Assembly (NCBI GenBank): GCA_016710685.1
Contig: JADJVC010000002.1
Span: 1,054,001-1,118,000 of the forward strand
Reading direction: 5' to 3'
Source of the DNA: Flavobacteriales bacterium
GTDB taxonomy: Bacteria; Bacteroidota; Bacteroidia; Flavobacteriales_F; PHOS-HE28
Length of the DNA: 64,000 nucleotides
Part shown: positions 55,054-64,000 of the stretch, in pieces
Position numbering within the stretch: the stretch's first letter is position 1
Layout: each line of letters opens with the position of its first letter
Notes under the pieces: model-generated
Database searches by the model: none
Seen by the model: only the letters and a program-made list of their open reading frames with translations
What the model was told of the DNA's origin: nothing
Program-made: the position numbers and the translations under genes

Positions 55054-55392
55054 ATGAAGCATCCGCTCTTGTACGGCACCAATGCCAAGGGCAAGGTGCT
55101 TGCCGTGCAAGTCGCGATAGAGGATTGGATCGCGCTGTTGGAAAAGGTGTGTGCTTTGCAGGCGAGCCTTTGGCCAAAGGGTAAGTTAGACAACCGCTTG
55201 GATGCACTGGCGCAGAAGCGCGTCGGCCACAAGAAGAAGATGGAACTGGACGACATCGGCTTCATCGGCACGGGTCGAGTAATAACCGAGGAGGAAACGA
55301 TGTTGATCTCGGCGCATATTCAAGCGAATAAGGCGAAGATGGCCATGCCAATGAGCTCGACAACCAAACGGAAGTCAAGGACCAAAGTTTGA
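55054..55392 (+). CDS. Small hypothetical protein
   Basis: This encodes 112 residues from ATG 55054 (MKHPLLYGTNAKGKVLA), with an alternative ATG at 55009. It is basic and helix-rich with a Lys-rich C-terminal tail (STTKRKSRTKV). No family was recognised. Its place between the HNH remnant and the ImmA operon, convergent with the latter, suggests an accessory role. Function is unknown. Confidence 0.4.
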   Translation: MKHPLLYGTNAKGKVLAVQVAIEDWIALLEKVCALQASLWPKGKLDNRLDALAQKRVGHKKKMELDDIGFIGTGRVITEEETMLISAHIQANKAKMAMPMSSTTKRKSRTKV

Positions 55393-55454
55393 TCGGGCAG
55401 GTGGCCGTTTCGATGTCGGCCAATACACCGTGTAACTCGACCTACAGAGCCAAT

Positions 55455-56018
55455 TCACCGCTTCGCCCGTGATGTTGCTTCCGCCTCCGCAAACGCCTTC
55501 GAGGTGGCCTCGCTCTCCTGATGCCCGTAGCCGTGCTTATCGTTTAGCCGCCAGAACACCATGTACAGGTCGCCCATGGACTGCTTTGTACGCGCCCATT
55601 CAATAACCTCGTCCAAAGCATGTTGCTTGTCCGCCAAGTAGCTCATGCGGCTATCTGCACCGCGTATTCCGCGTTCGTCTTTCTTCTTACCCCGGTTCAA
55701 GAATACGTTCTTCTCGTCGTAGATGATCCGGCGCAAACGTTCGTTCTGCTTACCCTTCGGCAGGAACTTCAGCAGCAACCGTTGGATTCCGGCGTAGTAC
55801 ACCTCGTGGTTCTTTGCAGGGTTCTCCACCGTGCCGAGTGCGAACTTTTTCAGTTCATCCTTTGTGCTAAGCTCTCCAGCGTCATCCACTGTAAGTTGCC
55901 GGCCGCGTACTTGATCGGCCTTCTGCAGCAGCTCCAACCGCTCCCGTTCCTTGTCACTGAGCTTGCCGGGCTTGGTGACCTTCTTGCTCTCCTTGTCGTC
56001 CTTCTTCTTGCTCATCAT
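55455..56018 (-). CDS. Small lysine-rich hypothetical protein coupled to the ImmA/IrrE gene
   Basis: This encodes 187 residues. The first 40 are highly charged (MMSKKKDDKESKKVTKPGKL). The body is helical (YYAGIQRLLLKFLPKGKQNERLRRIIYDEKN; ALDEVIEWARTKQSMGDLYMVFWRLNDK). Its ATG overlaps the stop of the upstream metallopeptidase gene (ATGA), so the two are translationally coupled. ImmA/IrrE peptidases usually act on a specific protein, often the adjacent one, so this could be the substrate or partner. The family was not recognised. Confidence 0.6.
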   Translation of the reverse strand: MMSKKKDDKESKKVTKPGKLSDKERERLELLQKADQVRGRQLTVDDAGELSTKDELKKFALGTVENPAKNHEVYYAGIQRLLLKFLPKGKQNERLRRIIYDEKNVFLNRGKKKDERGIRGADSRMSYLADKQHALDEVIEWARTKQSMGDLYMVFWRLNDKHGYGHQESEATSKAFAEAEATSRAKR

Positions 56019-57215
56019 CGTAGTGTTACGTCCAGCGCCTTCCGGATCTTCAGCGCGTTCTTCTTGATACTTTCCGCATCCCAGTTGCAGGCGTTCAGTT
56101 TCGAGAGCATCAGCTGCGGGTTTGGCTCATAGCGCTTGAACGGTGTCTGGTAGTTGCCTGTCTGGTATTCGTAGAAGCCATAGATGATGGAAGGATGCAC
56201 CTGCGCTTCTTCAGCGCAGCGCGCCACGTCGCATGCTCATGGATGAAGGGGCGCACGAAATCCATGCGCTCGTTGGAGAACAGATAATCCTGTGCGAAAT
56301 CATTCGCCTGCTCTTCGTTGATGAGCATCAGATCCGGCTCACCGGTGATGTGGTACGTCGCGATGCTGTCCAGGTCGAACAACACATGATGCAACTCATG
56401 CATCAGCGCGAACCACATGGTGGCATAGGACTTCCGGTAGTCGGAAAGCGCGATGCATGGTTTGCCGTTCACTCGGAAAGTCGCACCACGAACTTGGGTG
56501 TTCGGCAGATATGGCTGGTAGATCACCGTGACACCGACGCTGTATAGTGCCCGCGCTACCGTAAGTAGACCGTTCTCCACATCGCATGTGTAAGGTCGAA
56601 TCTTGGTCACTAAGTCCTTCAGGGCATCGCGGTCGTACTCGTTCGGGTTCGAGACCTCGACGAAGTATTGGTAAGCGGACTTCGTCCAGAAGTCGAGCAT
56701 TTTGTTGCTCGATGCGCGCTTGGTGCGACTGTACAACGCATAGGTGAGGTCCTGGCCATATTCCTCAATGGCATCCAGTCCAAGGAAGATGCACAGGCGC
56801 TTCTCGATAGCCGGGAAATCCGTGATGTTTGCCAGCACCCCGGCCTTCTTCATCTGTGCCAGGTCGAATTCCTTCACGATGAAGCTTGCGCGCCGTACGC
56901 CATCCAGTTTAGCCACTTCCTCCCGAGGTGCGTTCTGGATGAATAGGGCCATGATGTCATCGGCATTGATCTCCAGGAAGCTGGCCAGCAAGCATCTTCA
57001 ATGCATCGGGAACTTCGCCGTGCCATCCAGTATTTGGTGCAGCGTCTTGTGCTCGATGCCCATGACCTCACGCGCAGCCATCCGGTCGGAGATCCCAGTT
57101 CTTGCAGCTTGCGTTCATAGAGCTGGCGCAACGTCGGTTTGTCCGTTGAACCGAGGGCTTCGCTGAGCACTTTATCCAGTACCCGCTTGGTGAAGTCGTC
57201 GTTGCTGTCTTCCAT
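56015..57215 (-). CDS. HTH plus ImmA/IrrE-type metallopeptidase, frameshifted
   Basis: About 400 residues from ATG 57215 (MEDSNDDFTKRVLDKVLSEA). An N-terminal helix-turn-helix-like segment (RQLYERKLQELG; ISDRMAAREVMGIEHKTLHQ; KFPDALKMLASFLEIN) is followed by a helical middle. The peptidase domain (about 240-330) contains ALMHELHHVLFD (HExxH zinc motif) and EEQANDFAQDYLF (third ligand Glu). The C-terminus ends LNACNWDAESIKKNALKIRK. Breaks lie near 57090, 57000 and 56215. The family cleaves phage or mobile-element repressors and other regulators. A TATCTTTG box 8 nt before the ATG supports the start. Confidence 0.78.
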
Positions 57216-57542
57216 GATCGGGGCAAAGATAAGCATGACATTAGAAAAGTGGTGTGAATTCCCACCACTTCTCAACACGCACTTGTTTCTATCTGATGAC
57301 ACCTTCCAGTGTCCCTTGTCGAATAGAAACTTCAGCACTCCTCGCAGAAATGGTTGGATTACTCCTGACCAATCCCGGTAAGCACCTTCTCGAAGAGCAC
57401 TTGCTTCCCTTCCATGGGCGTACCGCACTTATGCAGTTGATCTGGACTTGGGTGGTTTGGGCCATAGCAGGTGCCTCTGCGAGCAACCCTACGGGAGTGA
57501 ACGACAGCCAACCCGCCAACAGCTCCTCCGTAACCTTGCCCC
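57216..57542. other. 327-bp gap without a supportable gene
   Basis: Besides the -7 box there is an open minus-strand frame (57428 to 57216) with no recognised content. Nothing else stands out. Confidence 0.4.
57224..57231 (-). promoter_or_regulatory. Putative -7 box for the ImmA/IrrE operon
   Basis: TATCTTTG is an exact TAnnTTTG match ending 8 nt before the ATG at 57215. Confidence 0.4.
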
Positions 57543-58300
57543 ATGAACGCTCGCCCACACCTCCTCCTCATCCACGGCTTCCCACTGGACCATTCCATGT
57601 GGCAGCCGAATTTGGAAGCCCTGGAAAGTGTTGCCAACGTGCTGGCCCCGGACCTCCTTGCCTTCGGAACGGCTGAGGAAGTGCCAGCGGTGTTGACCAT
57701 GGAACAGTTGGCCGAGCAACTGAAAGCGCAGCTCGATGCGCAGGGCATCCAACGCACTGTGCTCTGTGGCCTTTCCATGGGCGGCTACGTGGCCCTTTGC
57801 CTTTCTGGAGCGCTGGCCGGAGCGCGTAGCGGGCCTCATCCTGTGCAACACGCGCAGCATCGCCGACACCGAGGAAGCCAAACAAGGGCGGGAAGCCACG
57901 GCCTTGGATGCGCTCACCAAGGGCAGCGCGGTGATCGCGCGGGCCATGACGGCTACTTTCGGAGCACACGCGTTCCACCTTTCCCGAATTGGCGAACACC
58001 GTGGAGGCCATGATCGCCCGCCAACGGCCGGAAGCGATCGCGGCTGCCTCCCGTGGCATGGCGCTTCGCCCGGACCGCACCGCTGTTTTGCGTGGAACCG
58101 ACATGCCCACGCTCATCATCACCAGCGAGAACGATGCGTTGATGCCGCTGCCTACCAGCCAGGCCATGGCCGATGCATCCGCGCATTCCACCTTGGTGGT
58201 GCTCCCCCATGCGGGCCACCTCAGCAACATGGAAGCGGTCGAAGGCTTCAATAAGGCGGTTAACGATTTTATCCGGGCGTTGCCCGAAGGCAAAGCTTAG
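57543..58300 (+). CDS. Alpha/beta hydrolase, two frameshifts
   Basis: About 252 residues from ATG 57543 (MNARPHLLLIHGFPLDHSMW). The oxyanion HGFP motif is at 11-14, the nucleophile elbow GLSMGGY near 76-82, the acid in ITSENDALMP, and the catalytic His in LPHAGHLSNME. The layout resembles 3-oxoadipate enol-lactonase-type hydrolases. Extra T bases in the TTT runs near 57798-57800 and 57979-57984 interrupt YVAL-AFLERWPER and FHL-PELANTVEAM. Removing both gives one clean protein. The substrate is unknown and there is no signal peptide. Confidence 0.8.
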
Positions 58301-58500
58301 CAGCGTCCTTTGGAGGTAGTCATAGCCGCAGGCCCTCTGCGAGAGATCCTGTGGGAGTGGAACATGGTGTTCAGCAGCCAGTCGCGGTGCGTTCTTGGGG
58401 CTTTTCCCTCCAAACAACGAAATTTGCACCCGATCGATCGCACAGGGAACTTTGCGTAGATCAAGCGATACACCTTGAAGCCGTCGATCAGATCACCAAT

Positions 58501-60361
58501 ATGAAAGAAAAAGAAGTGCTGCGATCGATCCAACAGGTGTTAGCCAACATGCCCGGCGACTGGCTGAAGCTCACCACCCATCGGCTGGATATCTATGATG
58601 AATCGCGGGCAAAGACCCAGTTCCTCGCCGAGTTCGAGCGCTTGTTGCAAGGCGGTGGTGCCGGGCCGGATGCTTATGCGACGCTGCCAACTGCGTACGA
58701 TTACATCCGTTTAGGCCATCCCTTGTCGTCGATCCTGGAATGGGCGATCGCCCAGTTGAACGGGGTGCAAGCGGATCATGTGATCAGTTTCTCATCGCGG
58801 ATGATGCCTGTGCTGGCGGTGTTGCGCAAGAACCTCTTGGACAAGAAGCAGACGCGGATCGTGCATACGGAAGAGCTGCCCGCACATTTCGACGAAGCGA
58901 TCTTACACTCGGTATATGGATATGCGTTCGAGTTGGTCCGCGTAAAAGAAGGTGAGGTGATCCCGGCATTCAGCGGGTCCACGATCCTCCTTTCTCAACA
59001 GCGCCTATTCGGCAAAATTGAATGGCCTGCGAACGTCGACTTTTTCGTGGGTACGCATGCCCTAGGGAGCGTGATGTTGGTACATGGCTATGCGAACGCG
59101 GCCTACATCAAGGAGATCCAGCATGTGCGGCGCAGGGAATCCATTGCCATGACACCGGCTGATTGCCTTGTGGCGTTGCAGATGATGGTGGATGGGCCTT
59201 CCGTTCCACAGGCGAAACACGATCGCGTAAGGGACATGGCCGCGGTGAAGGCTTCGATCAAGCAGGTGACCAACTCTCCTACCAAGTCGCTCGTTGCCTC
59301 CAGTGGCCTTTCGATGCAATACGCCATTATGATGGGCCTCGTGCATGATGCTCAGGAAGTATACAAGGGCAAGAACATCCGTTTCATCGTTCCACCGAAT
59401 TGCTACGGCGGCACCAACGACCAAGCGCGCCGCGTGGCTGCCTGCAATGCACAAGTGGCGATCGTCGACCTGCTCGTGGACGGCGATAATGAACTGGTAC
59501 GAAGCCTCGAAACGATCCTGGAGCAAGTGGCCAAGGAGGATGCCATTCCATACATCATTGCAGATCCCGACCAACCCCCGCGTGGAGGTGCCCGACATGG
59601 AAGCACTGCGCGAAGTACTGAGCAAGAAGCGCAAGACCATTTCGGGTTCCGTGGCGGTGGATCCGGTGTTCATACTGGACCAGACCTTCTGTCCGAACGT
59701 CCATTTCTTGGGTGAAGGCGACCTGCTCTCCACGGTGCGGACCATCGCCTATGTGAGCGGATCCAAGTTCCCGAGCGGTGGGCTGTGCACGGCTGGCTTT
59801 TGTGTAGGCAATGCACTCACGGACCGCTTGATCGAAGAGATCGACCTCCACCTTCGCCTATGCGACAACGAGGCCACCGATCTGCAAGTAGAAATTTTGG
59901 CCAAGCAACTGCCTTCGATGAACCAACGCATTGCGGATGCATACCGGAACACCCGTGAATTCGTGAGCTTCATCCAACGGACATTGCCGGGAGCGAAGAT
60001 CAATTTCGTTTCCGAAGAATTGGCCGAGCAAGGGTTCACACCATCGGTATTTTCACTGGACCTGCCCACCCAAGGCAACACGCACGAAGAACGGGAAGCT
60101 TACAAAAGAGCGCTGAACCTGAAATTGATCCACCGGATGATCACGCGGATCCCGCAAGAGAGCAAGTTCTGTGTAAGCTAGGGGCAGCTGAAAGGATGCT
60201 ACTGGACCATTCCCGCAACCTCCACGCAAGGAACGACCAAGGAAGGCGATAAGGACTACATCGTCCGCGTGGCCGTTTCCCCTGATCTGGACCTTGAACA
60301 GCACAAGAAGGTTTTTGCGGGGCTTGTGGAGGAGGATGTTGTGGTGAAGATCGGAGTCTGA
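58501..60361 (+). CDS. Cys/Met-metabolism-type PLP-dependent enzyme, one frameshift and a premature stop
   Basis: About 619 residues from ATG 58501 (MKEKEVLRSIQQVLANMPGD). The C-terminal two-thirds carry the Cys/Met metabolism PLP fold: SSGLSMQYAIM, FIVPPNCYGGTN, the aspartate strand ADPTNPRVEVP and, near residue 422, the PLP lysine in YVSGSKFPSGG. An extra C at 59566-59568 separates the first two frames. TAG at 60179-60181 interrupts KFCVS-GQLKGCYWTIPATSTQG, which continues in the same frame to TGA 60359-60361. It probably acts on a sulfur amino acid or a related substrate. The first 170 residues are an extra domain of unknown function. Confidence 0.72.
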
Positions 60362-60604
60362 ATCACAGTAAGGTCCTCGCTTCGGGAGCCTGGGTAATTT
60401 GTGTGTGCTGAAGGTCTCCGCCACTCCGCGCTATGGCCGGGACGCGGGAGATCCTGAGGAGGATTAAGATTGCTTTATCATTCCGTGTCCCTACCCGGCT
60501 CCGATACGTCGGAGGGCGCAAATGACAAGCTCGATCATGCCCCCGGGTGCCCGTGAACGCACAGTCCCGTACACCATGCTATCTTCAGCGCAACCTCATC
60601 CACC

Positions 60605-62377
60605 ATGAACGCCACACCAACCTCCGTCCGATCCCTTGCCTTGCTCTTTTGCATCCCTTGGATCACGGCAAGTTTTGCGCAGGTCACCGCTAGTGTCTCA
60701 GCCAGCACCGACAAGGTCGCCAAGGTGGATGCGCTGATGAGCACGTTCGCGGCGTACGACCAATTCACTGGCGCTGTGCTGGTGGCCGAAAAAGGAAAGG
60801 TGATCTACAAGAAAGCATTCGGCATGGCGGACCGGGAATGGGATGTGCCCAACACCACCGACACGAAGTTCCGCCTGGCCTCCATCACCAAGCAGTTCAC
60901 GGCGATGTTGATCGTGCAGTTGGTGGCGGAGGGCAAGTTGGCCTTGGACGTTCCCATCGCGCAGTACCTGCCCGATTATCCCAAGGTGAATGCGGGGCGG
61001 ATAACTTTGCACCACTTGCTTTCGCATAGCTCCGGCACGCCGAATTACACGGATTTCCCGAATTACAGGGAGATGATGGTGCAGCTCCACACCACCGCGC
61101 ACCTGATGCGCCTGTTCGCCGATTCCACCTCGGCATTCACGCCGGGTGCGCGCTTCGCCTACAGCAATTCGGGCTACATGGTGCTGGGCGCCATCGTGGA
61201 GCGGATCACGGGCATGTCATACGCACAGGCCTTGCAAGAGCGGATCTTCACGCCATTGGGCATGGCCAGTTCCGGGGTCGATAACGGGCGATCAGTGTTG
61301 AAGAAGCGCGCCAGCGGCTATGATGTGAGCGGGTCCACCGTCACCAATGCCTACTTCATCGACATGTCCACGCCGTTCAGTGCCGGCGCGATCTATTCCA
61401 TCGTGGAGGATTTGTTCCTCTGGGACCAGGCCCTCTACACGGAAAAGCTGCTTCCGAAGCAATACAGGGACCTGATGTTCCAACCGCACATTTCCACGGG
61501 CGGTGGCTCCTACGGCTATGGCTGGGGGATCGGAGAACTGGGCGAAGGGAACGGAAAGGAGAAGTCACGGATGGTGAGCCACAGTGGCGGCATCAACGGT
61601 TTCAATACCCTGATCACCCGCATACCGGCGGACAGCATCTTGGTCGTGCTGTTGAACAATACGTCCAATGCGCCGCTCAGCACCATGACCCTGGCGATCA
61701 ACGGCATCCTGCACGATCAGCCGTATGATATGCCCAGAAAGTCGTTGGCGAAGACGATCTCCGCGACCATGGAAAAAGACGGGATCGAGAAGGCCGTAGC
61801 GCAGTTCAACGCGCTGAAGAGTTCCAAAGAGCAGTACCTGGATGAAAGCGAAATGAACATGGCCGGATACGAACTGCTTTGGGCGGGCAAGAAGCAGGAG
61901 GCCGCCGCTTTGCTGAAATTGAACGTGGACGTTTTCCCGAATTCCTCCAACGCTTACGACAGCTATGGCGAAGCCCTGCTGGCGCTGGGCGATTCAGCGA
62001 ACGCGATCGCGAACTACAAGCGCTCCATCCAGCTGAACCCGGACAATACCAACGGCATTCAAGTGTTGGAAGGGCTCGGCATAGCGACCGACGACTTGGC
62101 CATAAAGATCCCCTTGGAGAAACTGCAGACGCTGACAGGTGCGTACATCGCGACCAAAGAGACCTCGAACCGGGACCGGGAGTGGAAGATCGTGATCGAC
62201 GAAAAGGACGGGCAGCTCTACGGCAACGACGCGGACTACCGCTACAAAATGGTCCCGACCGGCGACAACACCTTCGTGAACCCGGAGGACGGGACGACCC
62301 TGGTCTTTGATACCACCAAGAAGAAAGCGATCTCCTTTGTGATCTTCGGGAAAGTGGTTTTTAAGAAGGTGAAGTGA
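60605..62377 (+). CDS. Class C beta-lactamase-fold serine hydrolase with C-terminal TPR-like region (paralogue)
   Basis: This encodes 590 residues with signal peptide SLALLFCIPWITASFAQ. The active site is Ser93-Ile-Thr-Lys96 (ASITKQF), Tyr186 (YSNSGYM) and His326 (HSGG). After the hydrolase domain, TPR-like helices (LLWAGKKQEAAALLKLNVDVFPNSSNAYDSYGEALLALGDS) match those of the gene at 24857-26359. A further C-terminal beta-rich domain (about 500-590, DREWKIVIDEKDGQLYGNDADY) is found only here. It is likely a periplasmic hydrolase with unknown substrate. Confidence 0.85.
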   Translation: MNATPTSVRSLALLFCIPWITASFAQVTASVSASTDKVAKVDALMSTFAAYDQFTGAVLVAEKGKVIYKKAFGMADREWDVPNTTDTKFRLASITKQFTAMLIVQLVAEGKLALDVPIAQYLPDYPKVNAGRITLHHLLSHSSGTPNYTDFPNYREMMVQLHTTAHLMRLFADSTSAFTPGARFAYSNSGYMVLGAIVERITGMSYAQALQERIFTPLGMASSGVDNGRSVLKKRASGYDVSGSTVTNAYFIDMSTPFSAGAIYSIVEDLFLWDQALYTEKLLPKQYRDLMFQPHISTGGGSYGYGWGIGELGEGNGKEKSRMVSHSGGINGFNTLITRIPADSILVVLLNNTSNAPLSTMTLAINGILHDQPYDMPRKSLAKTISATMEKDGIEKAVAQFNALKSSKEQYLDESEMNMAGYELLWAGKKQEAAALLKLNVDVFPNSSNAYDSYGEALLALGDSANAIANYKRSIQLNPDNTNGIQVLEGLGIATDDLAIKIPLEKLQTLTGAYIATKETSNRDREWKIVIDEKDGQLYGNDADYRYKMVPTGDNTFVNPEDGTTLVFDTTKKKAISFVIFGKVVFKKVK

Positions 62378-62443
62378 TGGGGCGGGTGGCGTAGCGTGCC
62401 TCGTCGCTGGGTTCTCAGTGCGAGGCGTTGTCGGAGTGAAAAA

Positions 62444-63603
62444 TCAATCCTGCGTTATGGCCACTTTCCGCACTACTACCTTTCCGTTGCTGTATTCGCT
62501 GCGGACCAAATAGACCCCGGCAGAGAGCCTTCCATCCGTAACCGGCCATGTTCCGCAGATACGCCCCATGGCGTCCAAGACCCATTGATGGATCGGTGCT
62601 TCATCGCCACATGTGGTTGACGCCACCACGGGGGAATAGCTGAACGGACCATCGGTGTCGATCTCCTTAAACCGGTAATAGACCGTGGTATCGAAATGTT
62701 CCGGGTCCGTGAACGAATAGGCGATGGTTTGCTGTGAGTTACCTGCGCCCATTAATGTTCCGATGACTTGCCAATCTAAAATATCCTCGCTGCGTTCAAC
62801 TTCGAAGTGGTCGCTGTTGTGTTCGAAGCGGTGGTCCAATGCAATTGCGTGGCCCCGCTCTCACATTCGGCATCAAAGGACAACAGCTCTATGGGCAACG
62901 ATGTTGCCAGGTCAACACTGATGTCATCGATATAATACAAGGAACCGGAAAATCCACTGGCACCCAAGGCTTGATAGGTCATAGCTCCCCACGGCACAAA
63001 GCTCCCGAAACAGATGTATTGGAAAGGCTGTGCGGCCGTGAAGGTCATGGTATGATATTCCCAGGTCGTGGAGAAGATCGCCGGGCAATTCGATCTGCGG
63101 GGTATACACGATCGATTGGCAGGAACTGGACCAATGGCGCCATGCTAAAGGCGACTCAATATAGTTGACTCCAAAGGGGTGTATCGTACTGAAACCATTG
63201 GTCAGCCAGAACCCCACCTTGTAGGTTTCCCCACTACCAAAGGCGATGTAAGGGAGGTTTGTATGTACTCCCGAAAGTTTATATTGGTCCAATACCACGG
63301 TACGAAAGCTGACATGCCATTACCCGTATGAGGCATCAAATTGGCCCAATAGGTTGCCGGTGGTTGACATCCCCAGGACCCGGCCGTGTGGTAGAATTCC
63401 GGCGACCCTGCCCCGTCGAGCGGCAAGGAGCAAGCTCCGCTCGAAGAAGTCCAACCTGTAGCTCGGCAGATCTGTCCGTAATTATCAGGTGGAATCGTGT
63501 ACGACTCGAACCCGGGATTGTTAACCAGATTCTGAGCGTGGATGCCATTTGGAAATGCCAACAGCACTACCAGGAAACAAGAGGATGCAAGCGGCCTCAG
63601 CAA
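62444..63603 (-). CDS. T9SS-secreted protein, several frameshifts
   Basis: About 386 residues. The signal segment LLRPLASSCFLVVLLAFPNGIHAQ is followed by NLVNNPGFESYTIPPDNYGQ, a common N-terminus of Bacteroidota adhesin-like proteins. A carbohydrate-binding-like region follows (YKVGFWLTNGFSTI...WEYHTMTFTAAQPFQYICFG...YYIDDISVDL). The end is LHWTTASEHNSDHFEVERSED...VLDAMGRICG...SAGVYLVRSEY, a linker and T9SS sorting domain. Breaks lie at GGG near 63235, near 63085, and near 62840. The start is uncertain: TTG 63603 fits the signal peptide, while the first ATG (63801) is far upstream. Confidence 0.7.
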
Positions 63604-64000
63604 ACTGCCAGTTTGTATTTCCGTAACGCGTTCAGGTACGGTTTGCCCGTTACATTCCACTACCAAGCTCTTCCGGATATCAGTGTTAAGCAACCCAGCT
63701 ATGCACGTTTCTTTGGAAGTCAGACGAGGGAACAACCAATAGCGTCGTGCGCGGAAATATCCGGCAAGTACAAGGAACTGATCAATAGCTGAGCCTGCCA
63801 TTGTCTGATACTTGCCAATTCACCCTACCCTATGCCTGCAGAAGAATTTGAGCTGTGCCATGTCCTCATTGGAAGACGGCCTTCTTCCAAAGCCGCATTG
63901 TAGAAATACGCATTGGTCGATCGGTACCAAAGATACTAGGATTAACCCGGTACAGGCACGCATGCCGCAGTATGTTGCGAAACGAATGCGATCGTGAGGT
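63604..64000. other. Window end, 397 bp without a clear gene
   Basis: The open frame upstream of the T9SS gene continues to 63801 but reads as non-coding. A plus-strand ORF at 63812-63997 (61 residues) has no recognisable content. No tRNA or repeat was seen. Confidence 0.4.

Noticed and set aside
57289..57558. Minus-strand ORF between the ImmA operon and the hydrolase
   Set aside because: It overlaps the start of the hydrolase and has no domain or promoter.
63812..63997. Short plus-strand ORF at the window end
   Set aside because: It is 61 codons with no conserved feature, ribosome-binding site or -7 box.

Overview
The window looks like a chromosomal contig from a GC-rich member of the Bacteroidota, most likely Flavobacteriales-like. 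Four things support this. Five secreted proteins end in type IX secretion (T9SS) sorting domains. Lipoproteins and FKBP-type isomerases resemble the gliding-associated kind. Upstream boxes follow TAnnTTYG, the Bacteroidota -7 consensus, often only 4-10 nt before the start codon. Families such as DUF4126, DUF2490 and a CusA/CzcA-TolC fusion are also present. One tRNA (Lys-TTT) and no rRNA were found.

Layout. 0-5.8 kb: a 5'-truncated gene, a secreted protein, an nrnA-like DHH phosphoesterase coupled to two FKBP lipoproteins, a yefM-yoeB toxin-antitoxin pair between two copies of a neighbouring gene's 3' end, and a CFA-synthase-like methyltransferase. 6-12.2 kb: a heavy-metal efflux operon (His-rich protein, RND pump fused to TolC, periplasmic adaptor). 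12.3-19.8 kb: tRNA-Lys, a GNAT-like gene, msrA, ddl head-to-head with a PASTA protein, a T9SS protein and rluD. 20-28.8 kb: a DUF6364/PIN toxin-antitoxin pair, secreted proteins, a serine hydrolase and katE. 28.9-31.2 kb: a small accessory patch with a two-gene membrane operon, a broken SIR2-like gene and a candidate structured RNA. 31.2-45.7 kb: housekeeping genes (uup-type ABC-F, DUF488, Sco1-like, acyl-CoA ligase, dipeptide epimerase, rhlE, DUF1801, two T9SS proteins, DUF4126) separated by long runs of dispersed intergenic repeats. 46-48 kb: paaZ. 48.5-57.2 kb: a defence-like island with type III restriction-modification (mod and res), an OLD-like ATPase/TOPRIM protein, a relic of an HNH-type restriction enzyme, and an ImmA/IrrE metallopeptidase coupled to a small unknown protein. 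57.5-64 kb: an alpha/beta hydrolase, a PLP enzyme, a second serine hydrolase and a T9SS protein.

The main caveat is sequence quality. At least 25 single-base breaks interrupt otherwise well-conserved proteins. Where I could place them, most fall in runs of three or four identical bases. There is also a 41-base C tract and a 32-base A tract, and the mod gene begins abruptly at the A tract. Many of the broken genes may therefore be intact in the organism. I report them as single genes with the break positions stated.
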